Source: Bacteroidales bacterium (GTDB taxonomy: Bacteria; Bacteroidota; Bacteroidia; Bacteroidales; F082). Taken from it: DNA of 64,000 bases. The translations under genes and the position numbers were made by a program. The stretch spans positions 1 to 64,000 of the forward strand of contig JAFYNJ010000027.1 in the NCBI GenBank assembly GCA_017549805.1. The letters are read 5' to 3'. Under the pieces are notes generated by a model. The model had not been told where the DNA came from. It made no database searches and saw nothing but the letters and a program-made list of their open reading frames with translations. Positions 29,323 through 38,963 of this stretch are shown here, piece by piece. Numbering within the stretch: the first letter of the stretch is position 1; each line of letters begins with the position of its first letter.

Positions 29323-30245
29323 CGGTCGCGATAAATAATCTTCAAATTGTCATAATAGAAATACTGGGGACCGTCGTTGCGGTCATACCAAGAGGAGATA
29401 TACAGCTTGAAATAGGTGGCATCCTCGAAATCCACCAGATAGGGACCGAGGTTGACATAGATCTTCTTCCACTGCTCAGGTTCTACACCCGAAGCCCCAG
29501 TGGGACGAAGACGAAGTATCTGGAATTGTTGGACGGCACCATCCAAATAGAAAAGACCCACGGCACAAGTATCGGAACACTTGTAGTCCATTTCCAGCAT
29601 GCAAGCCGATCCCGTGGTGGGCAGGTCCTCAAACTCTTCGTTGGTGGCAATGCAGAACTGCATCGTATCAGAAGTCAGCACCACCTTGCCAGAATAGGTG
29701 GAGTGAACGCCTTCGGGATCATGCCAAGCCAAAGGACCTCCAACGCGAAGGATGGAGGTATCGCTCTGCGGGGTGGGCTGTATGGAAATCGAACCGCGGT
29801 CGAAGTCCTCCATCCAGCGCACATGCAGGTTCTCGCCGTTAGGCCAATAGTTGAAAACCGGAAACACTCTGATGATGCTGTCGGGCACCAAGTCAAGCTC
29901 GACCTCCACCGGTGCGACGAAAGGATAATAGGGTCTGTAGTAGCTGATGCCGTCACGGGCAATGCCCGGCAAGAAGGATACCGTATGGCGTCCCTCCTTT
30001 AGCACGGGGATGGTGGCGGGCAATTCGAAGCAACCCAAATCGTTGCCGTCGATATATGCCCAAACATCGATGAAAGCATGCGTGTTGGCCCCATAGGTAT
30101 AGTAGTCGCAACTCAGCCCAACCGTGTCGATACGGATATAGGAAGGCACTGTCTGCGACCCTTCGAACTTCTTGCAAGAAGCAGGCAGCAGCAGAGCAAA
30201 AACGACAAACGAAACAAGCGAAAAAAGGGTAAACTTTCGAATCAT
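29319..30245 (-). CDS. predicted lipoprotein of unknown function
   Basis: 308 residues. The signal peptide has a lipobox (LLPASC, Cys about 24), so it should be lipid-anchored. The mature part is beta-rich, with an N-terminal immunoglobulin-like stretch followed by a jelly-roll-like region ending YFYYDNLKIIYRDR. It is coupled to the glycosyltransferase by a 4-nt overlap, which hints at a role in surface polysaccharide or envelope work (inference). No family name recognised. Confidence 0.7.
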   Translation of the reverse strand: MIRKFTLFSLVSFVVFALLLPASCKKFEGSQTVPSYIRIDTVGLSCDYYTYGANTHAFIDVWAYIDGNDLGCFELPATIPVLKEGRHTVSFLPGIARDGISYYRPYYPFVAPVEVELDLVPDSIIRVFPVFNYWPNGENLHVRWMEDFDRGSISIQPTPQSDTSILRVGGPLAWHDPEGVHSTYSGKVVLTSDTMQFCIATNEEFEDLPTTGSACMLEMDYKCSDTCAVGLFYLDGAVQQFQILRLRPTGASGVEPEQWKKIYVNLGPYLVDFEDATYFKLYISSWYDRNDGPQYFYYDNLKIIYRDR

Positions 30246-30303
30246 AAAAGAACTTTTAATATTAAACGATTCTGCTATGGAATTATTGTTTCAAGACTTG
30301 ATT

Positions 30304-31293
30304 TTATTCCCCACTCAATTTATGGAACGACGCTTCGGACGCCTTGATGATTTCGTAGGCGAGATTCAGCACCTTGACGCCGTCCTGGATGGAAACTACA
30401 GGCATGGTATTGTGGATGATGCTGTCGTAGAAGCTCTCCAATTCGGTTTGAATGGCGTTGAGCGGCTTGATCTCTAGTTTTTCAAGGGTGATCTGACGCG
30501 TTGCTCCATTGGCCAAGTCGAGCGTCAGGGAATAGGGATAGCCCGAGGTCTCATGGTCATGAATACGGGCAATCTCGGATTTCTTCTCCAAAAAATCGAC
30601 GGTAATGTAGGCATCCTTCTGGAAGATGCGGGTCTTACGCATATTCTTGAGCGAGATGCGGCTGGCTGTGAGGTTGGCCACGGAGCCGTCCTCGAACTCA
30701 ATGCGGGCGTTGGTGATATCGGGTGTGGGACTCACGATGGCCACGCCACAGGCGCTGACACGAGCGACGGGCGAATCGATGATGGTGAACAGGATGTCGA
30801 GGTCATGCACCATCAAGTCGAGCACCACGGGGACGTCGGTACCCCGCGGGTTGAAGAGGGCAAGCCTGTGGGCCTCAATAAACTTGGGTGCCTTGATGAA
30901 AGGCTCGGCGGCGATGAAAGCGGGGTTGAACCGCTCCACATGACCCACCTGCACCTTCACGCCAGCCTCCTCGGCCAGTAGGACTAGCTGAGATGCCTCT
31001 TCAGGCGTGGCCACGATGGGCTTCTCGATAAAGACATGCTTGCGGAGCCTCAAGGCCTTCGAGGCACAGCTGAAATGCTGCACCGTCGGGGTCACAATGT
31101 CCACCACGTCAACCGCTTCGATCAACGCCTCCAGCGTAGCAAAACACCGGATGCCCATCTCCTCCTCCACTGCCTTGGCCGTAGCAGGATCCGGATCGTA
31201 GAACCCCACCAGCTCATAACGGTCGATCTGCTTGATGCATTTGATGTGGATCTTGCCCAAATGACCGGCTCCCAAAACACCTATTTTCAACAT
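30304..31293 (-). CDS. Gfo/Idh/MocA family oxidoreductase
   Basis: 329 residues. The NAD(P)-binding N-terminus is MLKIGVLGAGHLGKIH; the EKP motif is HVFIEKPIVA; the substrate-side motif is VLDLMVHDLDI. The family oxidises or reduces sugars and related compounds; the substrate cannot be told here, though a nucleotide-sugar would fit the neighbouring glycosyltransferase (inference). Start ATG 31293 is chosen because the in-frame TTG at 31311 lies in the promoter box. Confidence 0.88.
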   Translation of the reverse strand: MLKIGVLGAGHLGKIHIKCIKQIDRYELVGFYDPDPATAKAVEEEMGIRCFATLEALIEAVDVVDIVTPTVQHFSCASKALRLRKHVFIEKPIVATPEEASQLVLLAEEAGVKVQVGHVERFNPAFIAAEPFIKAPKFIEAHRLALFNPRGTDVPVVLDLMVHDLDILFTIIDSPVARVSACGVAIVSPTPDITNARIEFEDGSVANLTASRISLKNMRKTRIFQKDAYITVDFLEKKSEIARIHDHETSGYPYSLTLDLANGATRQITLEKLEIKPLNAIQTELESFYDSIIHNTMPVVSIQDGVKVLNLAYEIIKASEASFHKLSGE

Positions 31294-31308
31294 ATCGGTA
31301 AATTTGGG

Positions 31309-31316
31309 CAAAGGTA
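31309..31316 (-). promoter_or_regulatory. promoter, -7 box TACCTTTG on minus
   Basis: Box ends 15 nt before the start codon of the oxidoreductase gene; leader about 8-10 nt. Confidence 0.72.
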
Positions 31317-31328
31317 AGAAAGAAATGA

Positions 31329-31356
31329 GAATTTAGAATTAAGAATTGAGAATTAT
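31329..31356 (+). repeat. heptamer array, unit GAATTNA (4 units)
   Basis: GAATTTA GAATTAA GAATTGA GAATTAT, lying between two divergent promoters. Confidence 0.85.
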
Positions 31357-31358
31357 CT

Positions 31359-31366
31359 TAACTTTG
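31359..31366 (+). promoter_or_regulatory. promoter of pcm, -7 box TAACTTTG
   Basis: Nine bases separate the box from the ATG at 31376, so the leader can hold only a few nucleotides. Confidence 0.72.
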
Positions 31367-31375
31367 CGGCATAAA

Positions 31376-32038
31376 ATGAAGATCCTGGAAGACAATTACC
31401 GGCACAAGGGCTTAAGGCAGCAGCTCGTCAACCAGCTGCGCAGCGAGGGCTTCAGCGACGAGCGCGTGCTGGCCGCCCTCAACGAGGTGCCGCGCCACGT
31501 CTTTCTCGACTCCTCGTTTGTGGAATTTGCCTATTCCGACCAGCCCTTCCCCATCGGCGCAGGACAAACCATCTCGCAGCCTTCCACCGTGGCCTGTCAA
31601 ACAGAGCTGCTCTCAGTGGAGAACGGCATGAAAGTGCTGGAAATCGGCACCGGATCGGGCTACCAAGCCTGTGTACTGGCCGCCCTGGGCGCCAAGGTCT
31701 TCACTATCGAGCGGCAACGCAGCCTCTTTTTCCGAACCAAGGAGATCCTAGAACAACTGCCCTACCGCGTCAAGACCTTCCTCGGCGACGGCTTCGAAGG
31801 ACTGCCCACCTACGCGCCTTTCGACCGCATCATCATCACCGCAGGGGCACCTGCCATCCCACCCAAACTCATAGCCCAGCTGAAACCCAATGGCATCATG
31901 GTCATCCCCATCGACGAAGGGGAGCCCGGGCACCAGACGATGCGCCGCATCACGAAAAACCCCGATGGCACGCTCCATGAGGAGGTGTTCGGGGATTTCA
32001 CGTTTGTTCCGATGTTGACAGGTACGGCGAGTGATTAA
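31376..32038 (+). CDS. pcm: protein-L-isoaspartate O-methyltransferase
   Basis: 220 residues. It methylates isoaspartyl residues of aged proteins for repair, using S-adenosylmethionine. Motifs: VPRHVFLD, the conserved GAGQTISQP loop and the SAM site LEIGTGSGYQACVLA (about 85). ATG 31376 fits the family N-terminus; the longer open frame would start in a heptamer repeat and cross the promoter box. It converges on the HerA-like gene with 2 nt between stops. Confidence 0.94.
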   Translation: MKILEDNYRHKGLRQQLVNQLRSEGFSDERVLAALNEVPRHVFLDSSFVEFAYSDQPFPIGAGQTISQPSTVACQTELLSVENGMKVLEIGTGSGYQACVLAALGAKVFTIERQRSLFFRTKEILEQLPYRVKTFLGDGFEGLPTYAPFDRIIITAGAPAIPPKLIAQLKPNGIMVIPIDEGEPGHQTMRRITKNPDGTLHEEVFGDFTFVPMLTGTASD

Positions 32039-32040
32039 AG

Positions 32041-33591
32041 CTACTTAAAGATTCCTCCAAGCAGCCCACGGAAAATGCTCTTTCCGAGCTGTCTGCCAAA
32101 GGTCGTCGCCGTGGTGTTGATGGTCTTCTCGATGGCTTTTCGGCCTGTCGATTTCTTCTTGCTCGAAGACTTGGAAGACTTTGCCTTTTCCTTCTCCTTG
32201 GCTTCCTTGGCCTTGCGTTTCTCTTCCTCCTCGGCCTCCTTCTGGGCACGCTTCTCGGCCTGTTTCTGTTCCTCCACCAACATCTCGTAGGCGCTCTCGC
32301 GGTCGAAGGTCTTCTCATACTGGCCATAGAGGCGCGACTGGCGGATGATTGTCTCACGCTGCTCGTCGGAGATGGCACCGATCTGGCTCAAGGGGAACAA
32401 TATCTTGGCACGTTCCACGATGTTGGGAGCACCCTTCGCGTCAAGGAACGACACTAGCGCCTCGCCCGTTCCAAGCTCGAGGATGGCAACTTCGGTGTTG
32501 AAGTTCGGATTGGTGCGGAAGGTTTGTGCGGCAGCCTTCACCGCTTTCTGTTCCTTGGGAGTGTAAGCCCTCAAGCCATGCAACACACGATTGCCCAACT
32601 GACCGGCGATGGCCTCCGGAATGTCGTCGGGGCTCTGGGTGACGAAATACACGCCTACGCCCTTGGAACGCACCAGGCGGATCACCTGCTCGATCTTGTC
32701 AACCAAGGCCTTCGAGGTGTCCTTGAACAGCATGTGGGCTTCGTCGAAGAAGAAGATCAGCTTGGGCAGCTCCAAGTCGCCCACCTCGGGCAACTGGGTA
32801 TAGAGCTCGCTCAACAGCCACAACAAGAAGGTGGAATAGAGCTTGGGGTTCAGCATCAGCTTGTCGGCGGCCAGCACGTTCATGATGCCCAGTCCCTGCT
32901 CGGTCTGCAGGAAGTCATACACATTGAACGATGGTTCACCGAAGAACTGGTCGGCACCCTCAGCCTCCAGGGCCAGTAAGGCACGCTGGATGGCACCCAC
33001 GCTTACCGAGGTGATGGTGCCGTAGGTCGTGGTGAACTCCTTGGCATTCTTGGCCACATAGTCGAGCATCAGGCGAAGGTCCTTCATGTCGATGAGCAGC
33101 AGGCCGCGGTCGTCGGCGATTTTGAACACAATGTTCATGATGCCCGTCTGGGTTTCGTTGAGGCCGAGCAAACGCGACAACAGCTGAGGTCCCATCTCGG
33201 AGATGGTGGCTCTCAGGGGATGGCCCTGCTCGCCATATACGTCGAAGAAACGCGTCGGACAGCCATGGAAGAGTTGAGGGTTGAAAGTTGAAAGATGAGA
33301 GGTGTCCTCACCTTCAACGGGTTCTACGGGAAAAAATTCCGGCAGGCGCTTCTCGATGAAGCCGCTCATCTGGCCGGATTGGCTGATACCCGAAAGATCG
33401 CCTTTCATGTCGGCCATGAAACACGGCACGCCGGCCTGGCTGAACGACTCGGCAAGGACTTGAAGGGTGACGGTCTTGCCCGTACCGGTGGCACCACAAA
33501 TCAAGCCGTGACGGTTGGCCATCTTACCTACCAAATAAAGGGGACCGTTGTCGCAATGCGCGATGTAGAATTGTTTGTCTTCTGTAAACAT
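32041..33591 (-). CDS. HerA-like/DUF853 (YjgR-type) ATPase
   Basis: 516 residues. P-loop [14 protein letters not shown] near residue 34 and a Walker B-like [12 protein letters not shown]. The family has a HerA-type helicase ATPase fold; its cellular job is poorly known. The C-terminal 70 residues are a charged Lys/Glu coiled coil ending in a small hydrophobic tail. About 12 residues near position 96-107 ([10 protein letters not shown]) are encoded by a heptamer array on the sense pyrimidine strand, and break the otherwise well conserved region before the [16 protein letters not shown] block. Start ATG fits the family. Confidence 0.88.
   Translation of the reverse strand: MFTEDKQFYIAHCDNGPLYLVGKMANRHGLICGATGTGKTVTLQVLAESFSQAGVPCFMADMKGDLSGISQSGQMSGFIEKRLPEFFPVEPVEGEDTSHLSTFNPQLFHGCPTRFFDVYGEQGHPLRATISEMGPQLLSRLLGLNETQTGIMNIVFKIADDRGLLLIDMKDLRLMLDYVAKNAKEFTTTYGTITSVSVGAIQRALLALEAEGADQFFGEPSFNVYDFLQTEQGLGIMNVLAADKLMLNPKLYSTFLLWLLSELYTQLPEVGDLELPKLIFFFDEAHMLFKDTSKALVDKIEQVIRLVRSKGVGVYFVTQSPDDIPEAIAGQLGNRVLHGLRAYTPKEQKAVKAAAQTFRTNPNFNTEVAILELGTGEALVSFLDAKGAPNIVERAKILFPLSQIGAISDEQRETIIRQSRLYGQYEKTFDRESAYEMLVEEQKQAEKRAQKEAEEEEKRKAKEAKEKEKAKSSKSSSKKKSTGRKAIEKTINTTATTFGRQLGKSIFRGLLGGIFK
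33271..33305 (+). repeat. heptamer array inside the HerA-like gene
   Basis: GAGTTGA GGGTTGA AAGTTGA AAGATGA GAGGTGT. The purine strand is antisense to the gene, so it is read as TCA/CTT-rich codons without stops. Confidence 0.88.
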
Positions 33592-33606
33592 AGCTTTATC
33601 TTTTAT

Positions 33607-34293
33607 TTATTGTCTATTAATTCCAAATCTCAAATACTTTATCGTAAGTCCTTGGTCAAGCCACATCTGTTCATAGAAGGTGCGGATCGATTTCACTTCA
33701 AGGTCGTCGGTGTTGGCATAAAGATCGTCGGAGGCATACAACAACGGCAACCCCTGTTTCTCGATCACCTCATGCAAGGTGAATTCATACATGATGGGGC
33801 TGTCGGTCTTGAGGTTGAGTATGCCATCGGGACGGACAATCTGGCGGTAACGCTCTAAAAACTCAGGCGAAGTGAGCTTATGCCTGGCGTTGCGTTCGCC
33901 TTCACCGGGATGGGGATCGGGGAAGGTGACCCAAATCTCGCTGACCTCGTTGGGTGCAAAGAAATGGGCTATCTGGTCGATACGGGTACGGATGAAGGCC
34001 ACATTGGCCAAACCTTCCTCACGGGCTTGGGTCAAGCCACGCCACATACGGGCGCCCTTGATGTCAACGCCAATGTAGTTGACGTCACGATGGGCACGGG
34101 CCAGTCCCACAGTATATTCCCCCTTGCCGCAGCCGAGCTCCAATACGATGGGATGGTCGTTGTGGAAGAAATCGGAATGCCACTTCCCTTGCAGGGGAAA
34201 GCCCTCCTCCATGATGCGCTCGTAGGAATATTGGAACAGGTTGTCGAACGACCTGTTCTCCTCAAATTTCTGCAGTTTGTTCTTCTTGCTCAT
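33607..34293 (-). CDS. trmB: tRNA (guanine-N7-)-methyltransferase
   Basis: 228 residues. It makes m7G46 in tRNA with S-adenosylmethionine. Motifs: VLELGCGKGEYTVGLA (SAM site), YIGVDIKGARMWRG, WVTFPDPHPGEGE and the C-terminal SDDLYAN. ATG 34293 follows AAGGC and lies 4 nt after the stop of the upstream gene. The region toward the next gene (33592-33610) has a decayed heptamer look. Confidence 0.95.
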   Translation of the reverse strand: MSKKNKLQKFEENRSFDNLFQYSYERIMEEGFPLQGKWHSDFFHNDHPIVLELGCGKGEYTVGLARAHRDVNYIGVDIKGARMWRGLTQAREEGLANVAFIRTRIDQIAHFFAPNEVSEIWVTFPDPHPGEGERNARHKLTSPEFLERYRQIVRPDGILNLKTDSPIMYEFTLHEVIEKQGLPLLYASDDLYANTDDLEVKSIRTFYEQMWLDQGLTIKYLRFGINRQ

Positions 34294-34297
34294 GCCT

Positions 34298-35341
34298 TTA
34301 TTTCTTGAGGATCCAAGCTTTCTTGTTATAATTCTCGAGGACGGTGCCCAATGCCGCCTTTGCATCTTCCATGGTTGGGAAGTGGCCATAGCAAACATAG
34401 AACATGGTGCCCCTCCTCATGACAAAGGCATCGGCGCAGCCCTGCTCCCTCGCTGTCGCAGCCATGTTCAAGGCATTCTGCTCAACGGAGAAGCAGCCGC
34501 CCACGATAAACACCTTGGCAGTGTCGGGCGGGACAATCACCTCCATCGCAGATTTTGGCAGGATCACAGGATCGGTTGGAATCGCCAAGGTATCTGGCAT
34601 CTCCAAAGTGTCCGATGGGTTCTTTAGGGTGTCGGAGATGATTGCCATGGTATCAGATATCATCGGCACGGGTTTCGGTTTTACCACGATGGTGCCAAAG
34701 GGTTTGGTCGGCACCGGTTCAGAAGTCACAGGCCTGAACTTGAAGTACCACAACGCCACACCAGCGGCTGCGAGCAATAGCAGCAACCACCAGATCCATC
34801 CGCCATGGCGTTCATTGTGCTTGTCGCCTTCTTCACGGAGCAGTTCCACCGTCATCGGCGTGTTCTGATCCTTGATCTGCCGCTTCACCTGTTCCTTCCA
34901 GTCCTCCTGACGCTCGGAGCCATACACCGGCTTGGGATTCAGGTCGCTGAGTCCGAAGGCGTCGCCGTTGAAATTGGAGGCATCCACGGCTTCGAAAACC
35001 AACTCCTGGTTACCATCGAACGACAGTGTACCCACTTCGGGGATCTCCATGGTGCCGCCCGACCTGAGCTTGGCGAAACAATCGGAAACAAACAATGCCA
35101 GTTGTTGCTTGGCCTCTTCCTCGGATAAGCCCTCGTGGTTCACCAGATAGCGTACCAGCAGGTCGTTTTCCTCACGCTGCTGCGGATCAAAACCGAGGGT
35201 GGAGGAAGGCCTCTCAAACTGGTTGGTGATGACATTGGCCTTGGCACCCTCTGCATGGCGCAAAAAGGCACCCAAGCCGGGGACGATCACCGTTTCGTGA
35301 TCATAGAGAAGGGCTGCTATGGCATTGTATATCGTATTCAT
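34298..35341 (-). CDS. HU-like domain plus SPOR domain membrane protein
   Basis: 347 residues from ATG 35341, which overlaps the kdsB stop (ATGA). The N-terminal 110 residues resemble the Bacteroidota HU/CCDC81-like domain (YDHETVIVPGLGAFLRH). One membrane helix follows at about 193-212 (WIWWLLLLLAAAGVALWYF). A Pro/Thr-rich linker leads to a C-terminal SPOR domain (FIVGGCFSVEQNALNMAATA..YVCYGHFPTMEDAKAAL), which binds denuded peptidoglycan at division sites. The family is taken to link envelope and DNA/cytoplasm (inference). Confidence 0.85.
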   Translation of the reverse strand: MNTIYNAIAALLYDHETVIVPGLGAFLRHAEGAKANVITNQFERPSSTLGFDPQQREENDLLVRYLVNHEGLSEEEAKQQLALFVSDCFAKLRSGGTMEIPEVGTLSFDGNQELVFEAVDASNFNGDAFGLSDLNPKPVYGSERQEDWKEQVKRQIKDQNTPMTVELLREEGDKHNERHGGWIWWLLLLLAAAGVALWYFKFRPVTSEPVPTKPFGTIVVKPKPVPMISDTMAIISDTLKNPSDTLEMPDTLAIPTDPVILPKSAMEVIVPPDTAKVFIVGGCFSVEQNALNMAATAREQGCADAFVMRRGTMFYVCYGHFPTMEDAKAALGTVLENYNKKAWILKK

Positions 35342-36036
35342 CGGAGCATTTCTTGAGGGATGTTCAAAAGGTCTTGTGGCGTGTCGATGGCGATGTTTTC
35401 GCCGCATTCGGTGACGGCTACGCGGATGCGCAGGCCGTTTTCAAGCCAACGCAGCTGCTCAAGTCTTTCAGCCTGCTCGAGACGGCCCATCGGCAAAGCG
35501 GCGATGGCATGAAGCGTCGCGGCTTTATAGGCATAGATGCCGATATGTTGGTAACTATCAATGGGATGACGGCTGAAATACAAGGCGTTGCCTTCCTTGT
35601 CGAAGACCACCTTCACGACATTGGGGTTGTCGAGCTTGGAAGGATCCGTGATTTTTTTCGCCAGCGTGGCGAGACAGGTGTCGTCGCGACGGATGAGCTC
35701 GGCAACCTGGTCGATCTCCTTGGGATTGATGAAGGGTTCGTCACCTTGTATGTTGACCACGGCATCGTAGTCTCCGCCCAACAAGTCGAGCGCCTCGCAA
35801 CAACGGTCGGTGCCGCTCTTATGGTCGGCACGGGTCATCACCGTTTGTCCTCCAAAGCCCAGCACCTCGTCATAGATGCGCTGGTCGTCGGTAGCCACCA
35901 CGACGGCATCCAACGACGACTTCAGGGCCTGTTCGCAGGTCCTGCGGATCATCGTCTTTCCCCCAATCATGGCCAAGGGCTTGCCGGGAAAACGCGTGGA
36001 GCCGTAACGGGCGGGTATGATGCCAAGCACTTTCAT
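35338..36036 (-). CDS. kdsB: 3-deoxy-manno-octulosonate cytidylyltransferase
   Basis: 232 residues. It makes CMP-Kdo for lipopolysaccharide. Motifs: IIPARYGSTRFPGKPLA, the central VVNIQGDEPFI and HIGIYAYK. It overlaps the deoxynucleoside kinase stop by one base and the HU/SPOR gene start by four, so the three are tightly coupled. Confidence 0.96.
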   Translation of the reverse strand: MKVLGIIPARYGSTRFPGKPLAMIGGKTMIRRTCEQALKSSLDAVVVATDDQRIYDEVLGFGGQTVMTRADHKSGTDRCCEALDLLGGDYDAVVNIQGDEPFINPKEIDQVAELIRRDDTCLATLAKKITDPSKLDNPNVVKVVFDKEGNALYFSRHPIDSYQHIGIYAYKAATLHAIAALPMGRLEQAERLEQLRWLENGLRIRVAVTECGENIAIDTPQDLLNIPQEMLR

Positions 36037-36647
36037 CAGAACAGACCGTTCAGGGACGCTTCAATCTTCTCAATGATGGTACTGAGGTCCTCTGGGTTCT
36101 CCAGTTCGAGCTTGTCGCTCTCGATAATCAGGAGCTTGCCCTCCTTGTAGCCGCTGATCCATTCCTCGTAACGCTCGTTGAGGTTGCTGAGGTAGTCGAG
36201 ACGGATCGACTGCTCGTAGTCACGGTTACGCTTGGCAATCTGGCGCATCAAGGTCGGCACCGAGGCACGCAGGTAGATGAGCAGGTCGGGTGCCTGGAGG
36301 AACTTCGACATCAAGTCGAACAGCGACCGGTAGTTCTCGAAGTCGCGCGACTCCATGAGGCCCATCGAATAGAGGTTGGGCGCAAAGATCATGGCATCCT
36401 CGTATATGGTGCGGTCTTGGATGACGTCCTTCCCGCTGTTGCGGATGTCGATCACCTGACGAAAACGGCTATTGAGGAAAAAGATCTGGATGTTGAACGA
36501 CCAGCGTTGCATGTCCTCGTAGAAGCTGTCCAGATAAGGGTTATGGTCCACCTCCTCGAAATGGGGTGTCCAGCCGAAGTGTTTGGCTAACAGGCGCGTC
36601 AGGGTGGTTTTCCCTGAGCCGATATTTCCAGCGATAGCAATGTGCAT
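36036..36647 (-). CDS. deoxynucleoside kinase
   Basis: 203 residues. P-loop AIAGNIGSGKTTLTRLL at the N-terminus, the DRTIYEDA motif (DRS/ERS-like) and the lid region RDYEQSIRLDYLSNLNERYE. It phosphorylates deoxynucleosides for salvage; base preference cannot be told. ATG 36647 is preferred; the in-frame TTG 18 nt upstream would add a non-family extension. Confidence 0.9.
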   Translation of the reverse strand: MHIAIAGNIGSGKTTLTRLLAKHFGWTPHFEEVDHNPYLDSFYEDMQRWSFNIQIFFLNSRFRQVIDIRNSGKDVIQDRTIYEDAMIFAPNLYSMGLMESRDFENYRSLFDLMSKFLQAPDLLIYLRASVPTLMRQIAKRNRDYEQSIRLDYLSNLNERYEEWISGYKEGKLLIIESDKLELENPEDLSTIIEKIEASLNGLF

Positions 36648-36684
36648 AGTATGTGTGTTTTTCAAACTGCGAATATAAGAAAAA

Positions 36685-36719
36685 TTCTTAATTCTTACTC
36701 CTAAATTCTAAATTCTTAT
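36685..36719 (-). repeat. heptamer array, unit GAATTTA and variants (5 units)
   Basis: On plus TTCTTAA TTCTTAC TCCTAAA TTCTAAA TTCTTAT, directly after the TAG stop of the LptF/G gene. Confidence 0.85.
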
Positions 36720-37802
36720 CTACTTCGGCGCCTTGGCAAGACAATAGGCAGCAAGCAATGCGTACAGGATATTCGGGATCCACGCGGCCAACGCCGGCGA
36801 GGCCACGCCATTGACACCGAAAGCCTTGGCAACCTGCCCTATCAAAACATAGGAGAACGCTATGGCGATGCCAAAGCCGAGATGCATGCCCATGCCGCCC
36901 TTGATCTTGCGGCTCGAGAGCGCGGCGCCGATGAGCGTGAGGATGAGGATGGCGGCCGGTTGGGCCATGCGCTGGTGCATCTCCACCTCATAGCGCAAGA
37001 TCCCCTCCGAGCCACGCTGTCGCATCGTCCTGATGTGGTCGCGCAGCTCAAAGAAATTCATCTCCTCAAAGTCCTCCTTCATATTGTAAAAATCGCTGGG
37101 CGAAAGCTTGTCGATAATGGTGTCGATCGTGTTCGAGTTTACGATGTATTCACGGTCGCCGTCGATGAAACGTTGCGTGGCAAAATCGATGCGCCAATGA
37201 TGGTCGTCGTCGGGCTTGTGATAGATGACATCCGACATCATCTTGTAAACCAACTCATTGCCGTTGTAACGCTCCACGGCGAACTTGTAGCCGAGATCCC
37301 GTTTCAAGTCGTACATCGACACATAGACGAATTCATCCTTGTCGGTCTGGATATGCAGATTCACGCCGGAGCTTTTCGTAAGATGCTCGATATACTCGTC
37401 CTTGAACTTCCTGCGGATCTCGTTCATGTTGGGAATCATGAAGTTGCCGAGATACAGCGACATCATCGTCAGCAGAGCGGCGCCCACCACGTAGGGATAG
37501 AGGAAACGCCAGAAGCTGACACCGCTGCTCAACACAGCCACCACCTCGGAGTGGTTCGCCATCTTGGAGGTGAAGAATATCACCGAGATGAAAGCAAAGA
37601 GATGAATAAACTGGTTGGTGAAATACGGGATGGAGGTCAGGTAATGGTCCACCACCACGCGATGCCAAGGAGCGTCGTGTTTCAGGAAAGAGTCGATATT
37701 CTCGGACAGATCGAAGACGATGATGATCATCATCAACAGCGAGACGGCAAAAAAGAAGGTGCCGATGAATTTCTTCAATATGTAGAGATCGAGCCTTTTC
37801 AC
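36720..37802 (-). CDS. LptF/LptG family lipopolysaccharide export permease (YjgP/YjgQ)
   Basis: 360 residues. Inner-membrane permease of the LPS transport ABC complex. Three N-terminal helices (about 13-33, 60-80, 100-122), a periplasmic beta-jellyroll (about 125-265) and three C-terminal helices. RLDLYILKKFIGTFFFAV opens as in the family; MHQRMAQPAAILILTLIGAAL is the conserved coupling region. Its start overlaps the tgt stop by 4 nt. Confidence 0.92.
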   Translation of the reverse strand: MKRLDLYILKKFIGTFFFAVSLLMMIIIVFDLSENIDSFLKHDAPWHRVVVDHYLTSIPYFTNQFIHLFAFISVIFFTSKMANHSEVVAVLSSGVSFWRFLYPYVVGAALLTMMSLYLGNFMIPNMNEIRRKFKDEYIEHLTKSSGVNLHIQTDKDEFVYVSMYDLKRDLGYKFAVERYNGNELVYKMMSDVIYHKPDDDHHWRIDFATQRFIDGDREYIVNSNTIDTIIDKLSPSDFYNMKEDFEEMNFFELRDHIRTMRQRGSEGILRYEVEMHQRMAQPAAILILTLIGAALSSRKIKGGMGMHLGFGIAIAFSYVLIGQVAKAFGVNGVASPALAAWIPNILYALLAAYCLAKAPK

Positions 37803-38929
37803 AGTCTGCGCGTTATTTTAGGCATCATGTCGGCCTTCCAGCCGGTGAAGTCGCCATCCACGATGTGCTTCCGGGCCTCCTTGACGAGCCACAGGTAGAA
37901 CCCGAGGTTGTGAAGGCTGGCGATCATGGGACCGAGTATCTCGCCTGCAACGAAAAGATGACGCAGATAAGCCCTTGAATATTGTGCATCGACGAAAGTT
38001 TCCCCATTGGGATCCACCGGCGAGAAATCGGTGCGCCATTTCTCGTTTTTCAAGTTGATGACGCCTTCCGAGGTGAATATCATACCGTTGCGCCCGTTGC
38101 GGGTGGGCATCACGCAGTCGAACATATCGACGCCGCGTTCGATGCCTTCCAAAATATTGGCAGGCGTGCCCACACCCATGAGATAACGTGGCCGGTCCTT
38201 GGGCAGGATGCTGTTCACCAACTCGATCATCTCATACATCTTTTCCGTAGGTTCGCCCACGGCAAGCCCTCCGATGGCGTTGCCGTCGGCATTCTTGGCA
38301 GCGATGTATTCCGCCGACTCTTCCCTGAGGTCGCGATAGACGCAGCCTTGCACGATGGGGAAGAGCGTCTGCTCATAGCCGTACTTCGGGTCGGTAGCCC
38401 CAAAGCGTTCCACGCAACGGTCGAGCCAGCGGTGGGTGCGCTCCATCGACTGCTTGGCATAACGGTAGTCGGCCGTGCCTGGCGTACACTCGTCGAACGC
38501 CATGATGATGTCGGCGCCGATGCTCCGCTGGATGTCCATCACGCGTTCGGGCGTGAAGAGATGCTTTGAGCCGTCGATGTGTGAACGGAACTCCACCCCT
38601 TCCTCCTTCATTTTTCGGATGCCCGTGAGCGAGAACACCTGAAATCCACCGCTGTCGGTAAGGATGGGACGGTCCCATCCATTGAAGCGATGCAAGCCGC
38701 CCACCGACTCCAACACATCGAGGCCGGGACGAAGATACAGATGGTAGGTGTTGCCGAGGATGATCTGCGCCTTGACCTCGTCGCGGATGTCGCGGATATG
38801 GCAGGCCTTGACCGACCCCACGGTACCCACAGGCATGAAAATCGGCGTCTCCACCGTCCCATGTCCAGTATGCAACAAACCCGCCCGGGCATCGCTTTTG
38901 GGGTCGTTAGCCGACAAGGTGAATTTCAT
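37799..38929 (-). CDS. tgt: queuine tRNA-ribosyltransferase lacking the zinc cysteines
   Basis: 376 residues. It exchanges guanine 34 for the queuosine precursor in GUN tRNAs. Substrate motifs are normal: LTDSGGFQVFSL, GGLAVGEPTEKM, DCVMPTRNGRNG. In the usual zinc site (DPxCxCxxCxxYSRAYLxHL) this protein reads DPNGETFVDAQYSRAYLRHL, so all three Cys are replaced by Gly, Thr and Asp, while the His of the SLHNLGF segment remains. ATG 38929 gives the family start; an upstream TTG lies in the promoter box. Confidence 0.93.
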   Translation of the reverse strand: MKFTLSANDPKSDARAGLLHTGHGTVETPIFMPVGTVGSVKACHIRDIRDEVKAQIILGNTYHLYLRPGLDVLESVGGLHRFNGWDRPILTDSGGFQVFSLTGIRKMKEEGVEFRSHIDGSKHLFTPERVMDIQRSIGADIIMAFDECTPGTADYRYAKQSMERTHRWLDRCVERFGATDPKYGYEQTLFPIVQGCVYRDLREESAEYIAAKNADGNAIGGLAVGEPTEKMYEMIELVNSILPKDRPRYLMGVGTPANILEGIERGVDMFDCVMPTRNGRNGMIFTSEGVINLKNEKWRTDFSPVDPNGETFVDAQYSRAYLRHLFVAGEILGPMIASLHNLGFYLWLVKEARKHIVDGDFTGWKADMMPKITRRL

Positions 38930-38944
38930 GGTCAGAATTTTTTG

Positions 38945-38952
38945 CAAAGGTA
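38945..38952 (-). promoter_or_regulatory. promoter of tgt, -7 box TACCTTTG on minus
   Basis: Box ends 15 nt before the tgt ATG. It is back to back with the plus-strand promoter at 38964. Confidence 0.74.
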
Positions 38953-38963
38953 AAAAAAATCTC

